From JBMNCQ01 sp049366715 (GTDB taxonomy: Bacteria > Bacillota > Peptococcia > Peptococcales > BICA1-8), in assembly GCA_049366715.1 (NCBI GenBank), contig JBMNCQ010000004.1, positions 124,001 to 188,000 on the forward strand: a DNA stretch of 64,000 nt, read 5' to 3'. Positions 24,844 through 32,450 of this stretch are shown here, piece after piece (positions within the stretch are counted from its first letter, which is position 1; every line of letters begins with the position of its first letter). The notes below the pieces were generated by a model. The model did no database searches. It was not told where the DNA came from and worked only from the letters and a program-made list of their open reading frames with translations. The position numbers and the translations under genes were made by a program.

Positions 24844-25797
24844 TCATTTTTCTTGCAACTGGTAAGTATCGACAATTTTACCGACAACGATCACACCGAT
24901 GGCATCATAAGCATCATGACTGGCACCACCGATGTGGGAACTTACAGTGAAGTTGTCAAATTCAAATAACGGAGAAGTAATGACAACATCTTCACTGGAT
25001 AATCCCCCGGTACCTAATTCCGTAGCCAGTACGTCTACAGATACGCCGCCCAGCTTGCCTGATTTCAGATTATCGTAGGCAGCCTCTTCATTTAACACTC
25101 CGCCCCGTCCCGTATTTATAATAAACGCCCCTTCTTTTAATTCAGCGATTTGCTCATAAGAAATCATGTTATGTGTTTCTTCAGTAAGGGGTGTATGGAG
25201 AGTTATACAATCGGAACGATTCAGCAATTCTTTTAAAGAAACCAGCTCCGTACCTTTGGCAGCAACCTCTTCTTTATCAAGATAAGGATCATAGGCAATC
25301 GTCGTCATATCAAGAGCTTGGGCAATCTCTCCTACCCGGCTTCCGATTTTACCGTATCCGATGATCCCTAGTGTCTTCCCTTTTAATTCCATTCCAATCC
25401 ATCTATACTTATTCCAAATGTTTTTACCTTTAATTTCTGTGTTGGATTGCATAGTATTACGGAAAAGATCCAAAATTTTAGAAAGAGTCAGTTCTGCAAC
25501 CGCATTACTGTTTGCGCCGGGAGCATTGGTTACAAGAATTCCTTTCTCGCGGCAATATGTTAAGTCGATATGATTTGTCCCTACAGAGCAAACATGAATG
25601 GATTTAAGATTTGTTGCCGCATCAATAATTTCTTTGTCAATAAAAGGATCTACCCGCATAATTAATAAATCATAATTACCGATAAAATTTATTAATTCCT
25701 GCTTTGTGGGCAGGACTTTATAGTCAACTTCAACACCATACTTTACGAGGGATTCTCCAATAATTTTTGAAACATGATCGATAATCACTGCTTTCAT
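24844..25797 (-). CDS. D-isomer-specific 2-hydroxyacid dehydrogenase (SerA/PdxB-like)
   Basis: This 317-residue NAD-dependent dehydrogenase shows the Rossmann motif GKTLGIIGYGKIGSRVGEIA near residue 140, with Asp in AYDPYLDK as the NAD-ribose ligand. The catalytic Arg is in IINTGRGGVLNEEA and the late His in VSSHIGGASH. It interconverts a 2-hydroxy acid and a 2-keto acid. It overlaps the PanB-like gene by 4 bp (ATGA) and is the last gene of a three-gene unit with the RraA-like gene. In context it could oxidise a branched hydroxy acid to the keto acid that the PanB-like enzyme cleaves. Confidence 0.9.
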   Translation of the reverse strand: MKAVIIDHVSKIIGESLVKYGVEVDYKVLPTKQELINFIGNYDLLIMRVDPFIDKEIIDAATNLKSIHVCSVGTNHIDLTYCREKGILVTNAPGANSNAVAELTLSKILDLFRNTMQSNTEIKGKNIWNKYRWIGMELKGKTLGIIGYGKIGSRVGEIAQALDMTTIAYDPYLDKEEVAAKGTELVSLKELLNRSDCITLHTPLTEETHNMISYEQIAELKEGAFIINTGRGGVLNEEAAYDNLKSGKLGGVSVDVLATELGTGGLSSEDVVITSPLFEFDNFTVSSHIGGASHDAYDAIGVIVVGKIVDTYQLQEK

Positions 25798-26699
25798 ATT
25801 ATCTGTATCTCCTTTTGGTCTTTATCTTTTTCCGCCAGAAGGTTCAGGAGCTTTTCTTCTTCCCCGGCCATCATCTTATAACTGTGCTCCGGTCCCGGAT
25901 ATGTCCCGTCCTGACACTCTTTAATAAATCGTCCGGCTGCTTCAAGGATCACACTACGGATATCCGCATACTTTTTAACAAACTTGGGATTATGCTCATA
26001 GAAACCCAGCATGTCATACCAATTGATCATCGGACTGTCACTGTAAGGGCCGCAGCCTGTTCCGAGAATGGGAATACTACTCCGCTCATAAATTATTTTT
26101 CCTACTTCAGCCGGTACGGCTTCAATCACTACCGCGATCGCGCCGGCTTCTTCAAATGCCGCAACAACCTCTATCAGTTTAAGGGCAAGCTCCGCACTTC
26201 TTCCTTGCGCTTTAAACCCACCCAGCATTAATGCACTCTGGGGTGTTAAGCCAGTATGGGCAATGACCGGAATACCTGCTTTGGTCAGAGCCTCAATAAC
26301 GGGAACTATTTCTAATCCTCCTTCGATCTTTACACAATCCATATCTGCTTCACGGATATAGCGCCCGGCATTGTGAACCGCTTCTGCGATAGAAGCCTGA
26401 TAGGTCATAAAAGGCATGTCTCCCATGATAAAAGCTGAGGGGGCACCTTTGCGTACCGCTTTAGCATGTTCGATCATGATATCAAGGTCAGCTTTTGTTG
26501 TAGATGCATAACCAAATGTAATATTGGCGATAGAGTCACCCATGTTAATGATTTCGATACCTGCTTCTTCGGCAAGTACTGCCATCGGATAATCATACAA
26601 TGCGGTCCTGGATAATTTTTCGCCTTTGGCCTTTTTCTCCAGGATGTATCCAATTGTAACCTTTTTTCTTGGTGTTTTTGCTTCTTCTAAATAGGCCAT
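25794..26699 (-). CDS. PanB-like ketopantoate hydroxymethyltransferase-family enzyme
   Basis: This 301-residue TIM-barrel protein is related to PanB. Recognisable blocks are the metal site INMGDSIANITFGYASTT, AFIMGDMPFMTYQ, DCVKIEGG, IPVIAHTGLTPQS, AVVIEAVP and PILGTGCGPYSDSPMINWYD, all in PanB order. The active-site segment differs from biosynthetic PanB, whose equivalents usually read GDS..M...GYDST and GHLGLTPQ. PanB adds a hydroxymethyl group from methylene-THF to a 2-keto acid. No panC or panD is nearby, and the genes around it are catabolic, so a reverse (cleaving) or different carbon-carbon reaction is likely. ATG start behind AAGGAGGAA. Confidence 0.86.
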   Translation of the reverse strand: MAYLEEAKTPRKKVTIGYILEKKAKGEKLSRTALYDYPMAVLAEEAGIEIINMGDSIANITFGYASTTKADLDIMIEHAKAVRKGAPSAFIMGDMPFMTYQASIAEAVHNAGRYIREADMDCVKIEGGLEIVPVIEALTKAGIPVIAHTGLTPQSALMLGGFKAQGRSAELALKLIEVVAAFEEAGAIAVVIEAVPAEVGKIIYERSSIPILGTGCGPYSDSPMINWYDMLGFYEHNPKFVKKYADIRSVILEAAGRFIKECQDGTYPGPEHSYKMMAGEEEKLLNLLAEKDKDQKEIQII

Positions 26700-26737
26700 T
26701 GTTTATTTCCTCCTTATGGTTTTCTGGCTTTGAACAA

Positions 26738-27511
26738 TTACCATTCTTCAGGGGGGAGAATATCTTTTAAACTTTCGTAAGATTTTCCCTGGGCAATTGC
26801 ATCAACCAAAACTTCTTCCCGTTTGGCATCTTGAAGCAGTCTCTCCAGCACTGCTTCAACCTGATCATAGGGAATAAAACAAACACCATTGTCATCAGCT
26901 ACCACTAAATCTCCGGGATTTACAGATACACCGCCGCAGGCAATAGGTCCATTTATCTCTATCGTTCCTACCCGGTGCCTCCCGGTTATAGGAGTTACGC
27001 CTCTGCTCCAAACTCCGAATCCTAATCTTCTCATTAAGCCTGTATCCCTGACTCCTCCGTCGACAATACAAGCGGCTACTCCCGAATTAACGGCATATTG
27101 AGTAGAAAGGCCACCCATCGTGGAAATTTCACTCCTGCCGCCATTATCAAAAACAACGATATCCCCGGCCCGGGCTATTGCATATGCGTCTTTATCACCC
27201 AATTTAGCTTTTTTAGATGTTTGCAAAGCTTCCTTGGGCACGACCTCCTCCGGAATATATCTGATTGTTATGGCCGGACCTGCAACGACTTTTCCGGAGC
27301 AAACCGGTTTAAGAACAGAGGCCGGTACCGTCCTGGCTATTCCTAAATCATCTAGAATATCAGAAATTGAAGGAGTAGGGTCTTCAATAGCCATAAAGCT
27401 TTTAATAATTTCTTTTGCTGGTCTGGGAAAGCTTATTTTCACAAAATTTTCCTTGTCTACTACGCCGGCAAGCTTGTGCTCAACTTCTTTCCATTCGTCC
27501 GCTTTTATCAA
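26738..27511 (-). CDS. RraA-family aldolase/decarboxylase-like protein
   Basis: This 257-residue protein of the RraA/HMG-aldolase fold contains DILDDLGIARTVPASVLKPV, GDIVVFDNGGRSEISTMGGL, the key Arg-Asp in CIVDGGVRDTGLMRRLGFGV and NPGDLVVADDNGVCFIPYD. Members with the RD pair are class II aldolases for 4-hydroxy-4-methyl-2-oxoglutarate and related acids or oxaloacetate decarboxylases; others bind RNase E, which is less relevant here. The TTG at 27511 is chosen because GAGGAGG lies seven bases upstream. It is the first gene of the unit with the PanB-like and dehydrogenase genes, 38 bp before the former. Confidence 0.88.
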   Translation of the reverse strand: MIKADEWKEVEHKLAGVVDKENFVKISFPRPAKEIIKSFMAIEDPTPSISDILDDLGIARTVPASVLKPVCSGKVVAGPAITIRYIPEEVVPKEALQTSKKAKLGDKDAYAIARAGDIVVFDNGGRSEISTMGGLSTQYAVNSGVAACIVDGGVRDTGLMRRLGFGVWSRGVTPITGRHRVGTIEINGPIACGGVSVNPGDLVVADDNGVCFIPYDQVEAVLERLLQDAKREEVLVDAIAQGKSYESLKDILPPEEW

Positions 27512-27581
27512 AATTAATCCTCCTCTCAATCAACCTATTTTTTTTGACATTTAAAGTATAGTCCAAACTTAAAACAACAGA

Positions 27582-27623
27582 TATCGATTTGTTGAGTTCT
27601 TATTTGTATATCTTGCTATGTAT
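27582..27623. repeat. 42-bp repeat, copy 1 (upstream of the RraA-like gene)
   Basis: This segment matches 32008-32049 at 38 of 42 positions; both begin TATCGATTTGTTGAG and contain TTATTTGTATATCTTGCTAT. It lies 71 bp upstream of the RraA-like start. A shared operator or a recombination remnant are the two readings. Confidence 0.75.
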
Positions 27624-27704
27624 CGTCAACCGACCAAGGGGAATTCTGAATGCCAATATTTCCCTGCATAACTGCACCTTAATTAGTCTCATTACTCATG
27701 AGCT

Positions 27705-27736
27705 AAAAAAGCGGTCCGGAATTTTATCCGGGCCGC
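27705..27736 (-). terminator. terminator after the MBL-fold gene
   Basis: A 9-bp GC-rich stem (27711-27719 with 27728-27736, one G-U pair), an 8-nt loop, and TTTTTT on the minus strand at 27705-27710. It ends the TRAP transporter/MBL unit and shows the RraA-PanB-dehydrogenase genes are transcribed separately. The 150 bases between it and the MBL stop contain no clear gene. Confidence 0.88.
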
Positions 27737-27885
27737 CATAGGTTACGGAAATCATTGCTGCTGTTTCATTATGGAATTCTCCACCAGCACTATTTAAAGC
27801 CAAAATCCGGCAGAGTTGTCTGACGTTTAAAAAGAATCGGGTGAATATGCTTTGCATCTTCCGAGTAGAAATCCCGGGCAGAATT

Positions 27886-28647
27886 TTACAACACCGGATA
27901 AACTTTATTTTCGAGGACTTTGTCGTCATGACTGGGGATAACTGTAGCATGATAAGACTTCATTTTTTGAATGCTCTCATAATATTTCGCCATATCCAGA
28001 CACAGACCGCTGATTACGAAATCATCTCCCGGGCAGTTATCGTACAGCGGAACGGCATCGGATGCCAGTAAATGAGGACCCTTTTCCGTATCCACAACGA
28101 CACCCTGTAATCCCAAAGTATGACCTGGGATATGAATCAACTTAATGCCTTCCATTAATTCATAATCACCGTCAATGTACTTCCAGCGGGTATCTTGCCG
28201 CGCCCACGGCGGAACAACACCCGTAGCGAAGGCCTCATATGTTATCATGAATCTGGGGAGAGGATCAACTGCTCCTAACATTTCGCTTCTCTGAACATAG
28301 AAATCTGCCTGGGGGAACAAATGATTATTGTAACAATGATCCCAATGCAGATGGGTCATGATTACCGTGTCAATTTCTGCGCATTTCACCCCCAGGGCTG
28401 CCAGGGCCCGGCCGGGTTCTTCCTCGGGAGATCTGGTGCTCGGCCCGTGAAAACTGACCTTCATGGATTCCGTATCAGGGTCGCCACAACCGGTATCGAC
28501 CAGAATCTTTTTCCCCTTTCCTTCAATCAAAAAAATCAAAACAGGAAAATCTTCTTTTTCCTTGTAATGATCCTGATTAGATGAAAATGCACCCCGATAA
28601 TATAAAATACTTCCCACTTTTATCGGTTTGATTGTATAATTCGCCAT
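27886..28647 (-). CDS. MBL-fold hydrolase, lactonase-like (AttM/AhlB type)
   Basis: This 253-residue metallo-beta-lactamase-fold protein has metal motif VIMTHLHWDHCYNN (HxHxDH), a later His in GIKLIHIPGHTLG, the Asp in LLASDAVPLYDN and a final His near PSHDDK. The pattern is that of N-acyl-homoserine lactonases and related small-lactone hydrolases. Being in one unit with a TRAP transporter, it more likely opens a lactone form of the imported acid than quenches signalling; this is inferred. It starts 30 bp after dctM, with ATG behind GAAAGGAGAA. Confidence 0.88.
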   Translation of the reverse strand: MANYTIKPIKVGSILYYRGAFSSNQDHYKEKEDFPVLIFLIEGKGKKILVDTGCGDPDTESMKVSFHGPSTRSPEEEPGRALAALGVKCAEIDTVIMTHLHWDHCYNNHLFPQADFYVQRSEMLGAVDPLPRFMITYEAFATGVVPPWARQDTRWKYIDGDYELMEGIKLIHIPGHTLGLQGVVVDTEKGPHLLASDAVPLYDNCPGDDFVISGLCLDMAKYYESIQKMKSYHATVIPSHDDKVLENKVYPVL

Positions 28648-28677
28648 ATTTTATTCTCCTTTCCGGTATGAATTGTA

Positions 28678-29982
28678 TTAAATGAACATAGTTGATAAAA
28701 AAGGAATAAATGTGATCAATAAGATACCGATTATCCCGGAAATTACAAAAGGAATGATGCGTTTAAATACAGAATCTACCGTCAAGCTTGACATGCCGGC
28801 AGAAAGAAAAACATTAGCACCAAAAGGCGGGGTGTACATGCCGATTGCCAGATTTGTACATGTAATGACGCCGAAATGAACCAGATCAACTCCGAATTTA
28901 GCGGCAACGGGGTAAATCAACGGTACTACTAACAAAATAATCGAGCTTGTTTCCATCAGCATACCGGCAATAAGGTATAACACATTCATCATTAGCAGAA
29001 ATACAAATTGATTTGGGGAAACAGTTATAAACCATTCCGATACCATTTTGGGAATATGCAGCGTTGTCATGACCCAGCCAAAGAAACTTGCGGTACCAAT
29101 CAGGAACATGATTACGGCACTTGTCACCGCAGAATTCTTCAGTGCATTCCAGATCGTCTTGAAAGTCAGCTCCTTATACCAGAATACCCCGACAATAATG
29201 GCATAAATTGAAGCGATTACAGCCGACTCAGTGGGAGTAAATAAACCGGAATAAATTCCGCCCAGTACAATAACCGGTGTTAAAATTGCCGGTATACCGT
29301 CTATCAAGGTCTTTTTCACGTCCACTTTTTCCCTTTCCTTTTCCTTTTCAAGAGCCATTCCATTTCTGATAATGATAAACTGAGAAGTACCCATATAAAT
29401 TATCGACATTAAAAACCCCGGAATAATTATCGCCATAAATAATTTGCCCACAGAGGCACCTGTTAAGGTCCCATATAAAATTAATGGAATCGAAGGGGGA
29501 ATCATCAGACCTAAAGTGCCGCTGCAGGCAACAATTGCAGAAGCAAAAGGCGGATCATAATCATTATTTTTCGTCATTTCCGGATACAAAATGCCTCCTA
29601 CTGCTGCAGAAGTAGCAAGGGCGGAACCGGAAATGGCACCAAAAAAAGCACTGGAAGAAAAACAAATTAACGAAAGATTGCCGCGAAATCTACCGAAAAA
29701 TAATTTGGCGATATTGATTAGCCTACGGGAGATACCTCCCTGCATCATTAAATCTCCGGCCATGATAAAAAAAACAATGGCCAGCAAGGGAAAGGAGTTG
29801 ATTGCGGTAAATACTCGTTGTGGAAAAACCATTAAAGGAATATTATTATCAGTTATTAATACAATAACGCCGGCAGCCCCCAATGCATATGCAATGGGAA
29901 GTCCGATTACGATCAACGCCACAGCGCTTATACATAAAATTGCTCCTAAAGAAACCAAATACATCGCCTCCATTGTGGTCAA
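28678..29982 (-). CDS. dctM: TRAP transporter large permease (DctM)
   Basis: This 434-residue, very hydrophobic protein with about twelve membrane segments has DctM features: FIMAGDLMMQGGISRRLINI, the motif GAISGSALATSAAVGGILYP, and TPPFGANVFLSAGMSS near the C-terminus. It is the large channel subunit of a sodium-driven tripartite transporter for organic acids. A stretch with many charged residues (EKEREKVDVKK, about 215-225) is a cytoplasmic loop. The start is uncertain: TTG at 29982 or ATG at 29973 are possible. It lies 30 bp after dctQ. Confidence 0.93.
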   Translation of the reverse strand: MTTMEAMYLVSLGAILCISAVALIVIGLPIAYALGAAGVIVLITDNNIPLMVFPQRVFTAINSFPLLAIVFFIMAGDLMMQGGISRRLINIAKLFFGRFRGNLSLICFSSSAFFGAISGSALATSAAVGGILYPEMTKNNDYDPPFASAIVACSGTLGLMIPPSIPLILYGTLTGASVGKLFMAIIIPGFLMSIIYMGTSQFIIIRNGMALEKEKEREKVDVKKTLIDGIPAILTPVIVLGGIYSGLFTPTESAVIASIYAIIVGVFWYKELTFKTIWNALKNSAVTSAVIMFLIGTASFFGWVMTTLHIPKMVSEWFITVSPNQFVFLLMMNVLYLIAGMLMETSSIILLVVPLIYPVAAKFGVDLVHFGVITCTNLAIGMYTPPFGANVFLSAGMSSLTVDSVFKRIIPFVISGIIGILLITFIPFLSTMFI

Positions 29983-30012
29983 TAACCCCTAATGTAATAG
30001 CTCAAATCATGC

Positions 30013-30507
30013 TTATTGCAGACTTTTGTCTTTTTCCATTTTGAAATAAGTATGAATTTCATCAAATGTATATATAAGAGCTAAAACACTGCCCACGGGC
30101 AAAGCCAAATAGACAATACCCATCTTCAGAAATTTCATAGATGCGGATACCTGCCCCATCGTTTTCATTGACAACTCCCAGCCATATATGGCCAGAATAA
30201 CAAATAATCCGATTTGAATAATAAAATTAATGATGACCAGAATATTCTTCAGCACTTCACTTTTCTTAGCTATAAATTCCGTGAAACTGCTCACGACGGC
30301 GAGTGCCTTCACCCGGATACCCATGCAGATGCCTAACATAGTGGCCCAAATATATAAATAACGGAGCAATTCTTCAGACCAGGATAATGAGTTTGACAAA
30401 AGGTATCTCCAAAACACCTGCATACCGCCGACAACAAGCATTACTACTAAAATCATCACTAATATTGCATAAATTAACGTATCTAAATATTTATAGCACC
30501 GCTCCAT
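30013..30507 (-). CDS. dctQ: TRAP transporter small permease (DctQ)
   Basis: This 164-residue membrane protein with four predicted transmembrane segments has the DctQ core WRYLLSNSLSWSEELLRYLY and IWATMLGICMGIRVKAL. It partners the large permease DctM encoded next. The ATG is preceded by AAGGAGG at a slightly long distance. A hairpin at 30540-30572 separates it from dctP, consistent with higher expression of the binding protein. Confidence 0.92.
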   Translation of the reverse strand: MERCYKYLDTLIYAILVMILVVMLVVGGMQVFWRYLLSNSLSWSEELLRYLYIWATMLGICMGIRVKALAVVSSFTEFIAKKSEVLKNILVIINFIIQIGLFVILAIYGWELSMKTMGQVSASMKFLKMGIVYLALPVGSVLALIYTFDEIHTYFKMEKDKSLQ

Positions 30508-30539
30508 TGGCAGTCACAAACCTCCTTAATTATAATGAA

Positions 30540-30572
30540 GACATACCGACATCAGAAGACCGCCGGTATGTC
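30540..30572 (-). terminator. hairpin between dctP and dctQ (partial terminator or RNA stabiliser)
   Basis: A 9-bp perfect inverted repeat (GACATACCG at 30540-30548, complement at 30564-30572) with a 15-nt loop, without a strong T-run. Hairpins in this place commonly raise the level of solute-binding-protein transcript relative to the permeases. Confidence 0.55.
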
Positions 30573-30599
30573 ATTAACAAATGACCTCTTAGCTGAATC

Positions 30600-31607
30600 C
30601 TATTTCGACAGGGCCCTGATCTCGTCCAGCTTATCTCCATATTCAGCTTTGTATTTCTCATACACAGGCTGAACAGCTTCGGTAAAGCTGGTCTTGTCCG
30701 GATAATTAACAGTCATGCCGGCCGCCTCCATAGCAGCAACGTCGGCATTAACTTTTCTTGCTTCCTCCCGCTGGTAAATTTTCGCTTTATCGGCAGCATC
30801 CAGCAAAATCCCCTGATCTTCTTCAGACAGAGAATTAAATAGCTCGGCATTAATCAGCAGCTCGGCAGGAGCATAAAGGTGCTCGGTCATAGCAAGATAT
30901 TTATTAACTTCGAAAATCTTACCGTCGCGTACTGCCATCAGCGGGTTTTCCTGTCCGTCGATGGTACCCTGGGATAAAGCTGTATATACTTCCCCCCAGG
31001 ACATAGGTGTTGCATTTGCCCCCATAGCGTTGAAAGCTGCGATATGAATCTCACTTTCCATAGTACGAATCTTCATATTTTCCAAATCTGCCACCGTATT
31101 GATCGGTTTATTGGAGGTCATATTTCTGAACCCGTTTTCAAAATATGCCAAACCCACAATACCGATATCATTCAATTCATCCAAAAGGGATTTGCCGATC
31201 TCACCGTCAAGAACAGCCGCCACATGATCGAAGTCCCTGAACATATACGGGAATTCAAACACACTAAAGTTTTTCGAGAAATTAGTCAGAGGTGCGTTAG
31301 TAGTAATACACATATCTATGGTTCCTATTCCGGTTCCCTCAACCAGGTCACGTTCTTGCCCAAGAGTACCGGCAGGGTAAATTTCAACTTGTATTCTTGA
31401 ATCCGTTGCTTCTTCCACTAATTCTTTGAAACGAACGGCACCTAGATGATAGGGATGAGCTTCAGTCTGGCCATGCCCAAGTTTAATAACAACGGCCTCG
31501 CTCTCAGTCTTATCTGCAGCTGGAGTAGGTTCAGATTTCGAACTGCAGCCGGTAAAAATTGTTAATATGAACACCAAAATTAATATTATTGCACTCAATC
31601 TCTTCAT
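30600..31607 (-). CDS. dctP: TRAP transporter solute-binding lipoprotein (DctP)
   Basis: This 335-residue protein has a lipoprotein signal peptide (MKRLSAIILILVFILTIF followed by the lipobox TGCS), so it is anchored outside the membrane by Cys21. The mature protein shows the DctP family pattern: KLGHGQTEAHPYHLGAVRF, then MRTMESEIHIAAFNAMGANA with the Arg that binds the substrate carboxylate, and PMSWGEVYTALSQGTIDGQE. The ligand is therefore an organic acid, but its identity is not visible. It is the first gene of the TRAP/MBL unit. ATG start behind GGGGAGGAAA. Confidence 0.94.
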   Translation of the reverse strand: MKRLSAIILILVFILTIFTGCSSKSEPTPAADKTESEAVVIKLGHGQTEAHPYHLGAVRFKELVEEATDSRIQVEIYPAGTLGQERDLVEGTGIGTIDMCITTNAPLTNFSKNFSVFEFPYMFRDFDHVAAVLDGEIGKSLLDELNDIGIVGLAYFENGFRNMTSNKPINTVADLENMKIRTMESEIHIAAFNAMGANATPMSWGEVYTALSQGTIDGQENPLMAVRDGKIFEVNKYLAMTEHLYAPAELLINAELFNSLSEEDQGILLDAADKAKIYQREEARKVNADVAAMEAAGMTVNYPDKTSFTEAVQPVYEKYKAEYGDKLDEIRALSK

Positions 31608-32007
31608 TAAAATTTCCTCCCCTTTTAATTTGCCTTACTTTTAGCCTCATGCATCATTGTCTAGAAAAACTTGTAATGCAAAATGACTTTTAAGTCTTTC
31701 TTATAGAAGAATACGCGCCACCACCTCCTAAATACTATAATATTGTCGTAACAACAGGCGCTCAGCACCTGTTTCTTATATCCACTAAAAGCACACTCAG
31801 CATATTTTTCAAAACTAAATCATCATAACCGTTATCTCAAGAAAACACGTTAAATCGGTAATGTGAAAATCTAATTTTTCTCTACATACTTTATAGTTAA
31901 AATCAGAACTTTCGATAAAATTTGCTCAATTTTATGGAACAAATCCTCTAAAAGGAAGTCTGAGATGAGTCCGTATTCTAAGTATAAGGCAAATTATATG
32001 GATCAAC

Positions 32008-32049
32008 TATCGATTTGTTGAGATATTATTTGTATATCTTGCTATGGAT
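32008..32049. repeat. 42-bp repeat, copy 2 (about 400 bp upstream of dctP)
   Basis: Direct-orientation copy of 27582-27623 with four differences. See that entry for the interpretation. Confidence 0.75.
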
Positions 32050-32082
32050 ATTATGGATATTACGGATATGGATATCGCGGAA

Positions 32083-32151
32083 GCATAGGCGAAGCATGGG
32101 GAAGCATGGGGAAGCATGGGGGGGAAGCATGGGGACGGTTCTTTTGCTTCC
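32083..32151 (-). repeat. tandem GAAGCATGGGG array ending in a REP-like element
   Basis: The unit GAAGCATGGGG or a slight variant occurs five times (about 32083-32130). It runs into GGGGACGGTTCTTTTGCTTC at 32131-32150, whose reverse complement matches the REP copy at 35880. The array looks like slippage expansion of the REP tip. Confidence 0.75.
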
Positions 32152-32325
32152 TCTCCCCCAAAACCGTCCTGATCCTCGAAGGCCACCGGAGGATCTCAGC
32201 CGCTAAAATTCCGTTAGAAATCTTTTTTAAGCCTATCTTAAACTGTTTAATTATTATAACACTCTAATTATTCAGAGGCATTTAGCAGCACTTTCCTCCC
32301 TGCCGTCAAGCCCTTGATACAAATT

Positions 32326-32370
32326 AAGCACAAGCAGACAACCCCTTCCCGGACTTGTTTGCTTGTGCTT
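32326..32370 (-). terminator. long hairpin downstream of sstT
   Basis: A 16-bp stem (AAGCACAAGCAGACAA at 32326-32341 with 32355-32370; one G-U pair) and 13-nt loop, 80 bp past the sstT stop. T-runs are weak, so it may be a transcript-end hairpin more than a classical terminator. Confidence 0.55.
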
Positions 32371-32450
32371 CTATCGTATAATATTAATTTGTTATTATAT
32401 CAGCCTAATTATAGAAATAAAGAAAATCAAGGAAGCAGCATAAATTCATT

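Larger units (their letters stand above)
31608..32450. other. 843-bp intergenic region upstream of dctP
   Basis: No gene is supportable here. It holds the promoter side of dctP, the second copy of the 42-bp repeat (32008-32049), short GGATAT-type repeats (about 32044-32078), a tandem GAAGCATGGGG array with a REP copy, and a hairpin at 32326-32370 downstream of sstT. Confidence 0.6.

Noticed and set aside
24844..25797. SerA of serine biosynthesis
   Set aside because: It lacks the C-terminal ACT regulatory domain of most SerA proteins and is coupled to the PanB-like gene, so a catabolic hydroxyacid dehydrogenase is more likely.
25794..26699. Pantothenate biosynthesis locus
   Set aside because: The PanB-like gene stands without panC or panD, among transport and catabolic genes, and its active-site blocks differ from biosynthetic PanB.
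27582..27623. Sigma-54 type promoter in the 42-bp repeat
   Set aside because: No GG-N10-GC core can be placed in it, and no sigma-54 activator gene is nearby.
32083..32130. Tandem repeats considered as a CRISPR array
   Set aside because: The units are contiguous 10-13 bp repeats without spacers, and no cas genes are present.
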